DNA from: a virus
Reading direction: 5' to 3' (one strand)
Length of the DNA stretch: 21,218 bases
IMG/VR virus record: IMGVR_UViG_3300009182_000367
Span: 1 to 21,218 of that record
Below are positions 21,144 to 21,218 of the stretch, in pieces (position 1 is the stretch's first letter; each line of letters begins with the position of its first letter). Under the pieces are notes generated by a model. That model did no database searches and had not been told where the DNA came from. It was given only the letters and a program-made list of their open reading frames with translations. The position numbers were made by a program, and so were the translations under genes.

Positions 21144-21218
21144 TTAGATGTTCTCCATTAAAAAAGAGATAACCTTCCATAACACGTCATTAGACTTTGT
21201 AAGTTCTTCCACTTGGTC
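21144..21218 (-). CDS. C-terminal end of an unknown gene (partial)
   Basis: The frame is open from the window edge to a TAA at 21144-21146, directly adjacent to the exonuclease start codon. The visible 24 residues are DQVEELTKSNDVLWKVISFL followed by MENI, a helical end with heptad-like Leu/Val/Ile spacing. The identity cannot be told from this end alone. It is probably the first visible gene of the same minus-strand operon. Confidence 0.6.
   Translation of the reverse strand, partial: DQVEELTKSNDVLWKVISFLMENI

Noticed and set aside
1-21218. tRNA genes, integrase, att sites or transposase
   Set aside because: I looked for cloverleaf-like arms, tyrosine or serine recombinase motifs and IS-like inverted ends and saw none. 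A full search with dedicated tools was not possible.

Overview
The window is a contiguous piece of a tailed double-stranded DNA phage genome (Caudoviricetes), read from its virion and lysis genes into a recombination module. There are no rRNA or tRNA genes, insertion sequences or CRISPR arrays. Genes are packed end to end, often with ATGA, TAATG or 8-nt overlaps, as in phage operons. The host is probably Gram-negative: the phage has a GTA-type 3-TM holin, an M15 peptidase endolysin and a small lipoprotein. The style of the fibres and small hypothetical proteins resembles lake and marine metagenomic phages; this is an impression from recall and was not tested by a search. No tape measure or tail tube gene is seen, while a stub-like protein and a run of large Ala/Gly/Gln-rich proteins are, which hints at podovirus-like morphology.

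Plus strand, 1-7294: adhesion region. It starts with the C-terminal part of a virion protein (possibly a tail hub or stabilization protein). A short fibre protein, a 547-residue glycine-rich adhesin made of two diverged copies, a 2OG-Fe(II) oxygenase, a small protein, a second 2OG-Fe(II) oxygenase of another family, two small proteins and a long fibre follow. A one-TM coiled-coil protein and a small acidic protein end the block.

Plus strand, 7344-13303: four large proteins of low complexity, with coiled-coil or glycine-zipper character, probably internal virion or ejection proteins. From 13313 to 14356 come small genes, one of them a paralogue of a small protein in the fibre region. From 14356 to 15819 is the lysis cassette: a 59-residue membrane protein, the holin, the endolysin, a DUF6321-type protein and a 48-residue very basic protein, each overlapping its neighbour.

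Minus strand, 21218-15793: this block converges on the lysis cassette with a 27-nt overlap. Transcription order: the end of an unknown gene, a YqaJ/lambda-type exonuclease, a small protein, a RecT annealase, a small HTH protein, an SSB-like protein with an acidic DVPF tail, a PD-(D/E)XK resolvase-like nuclease and a lipoprotein. After a 100-nt gap with two inverted repeats come a GT-A glycosyltransferase, a GT34-like glycosyltransferase and a zinc-ribbon methyltransferase. The first part is a single-strand annealing recombination system; the last three look like a glycan-modifying cassette.

Points of most interest: two unrelated oxygenases wired between receptor-binding genes; a well-initiated two-TM ORF embedded in the nuclease gene; the glycosyltransferase pair plus methyltransferase; the two-copy glycine-rich adhesin; and the paralogous small proteins.
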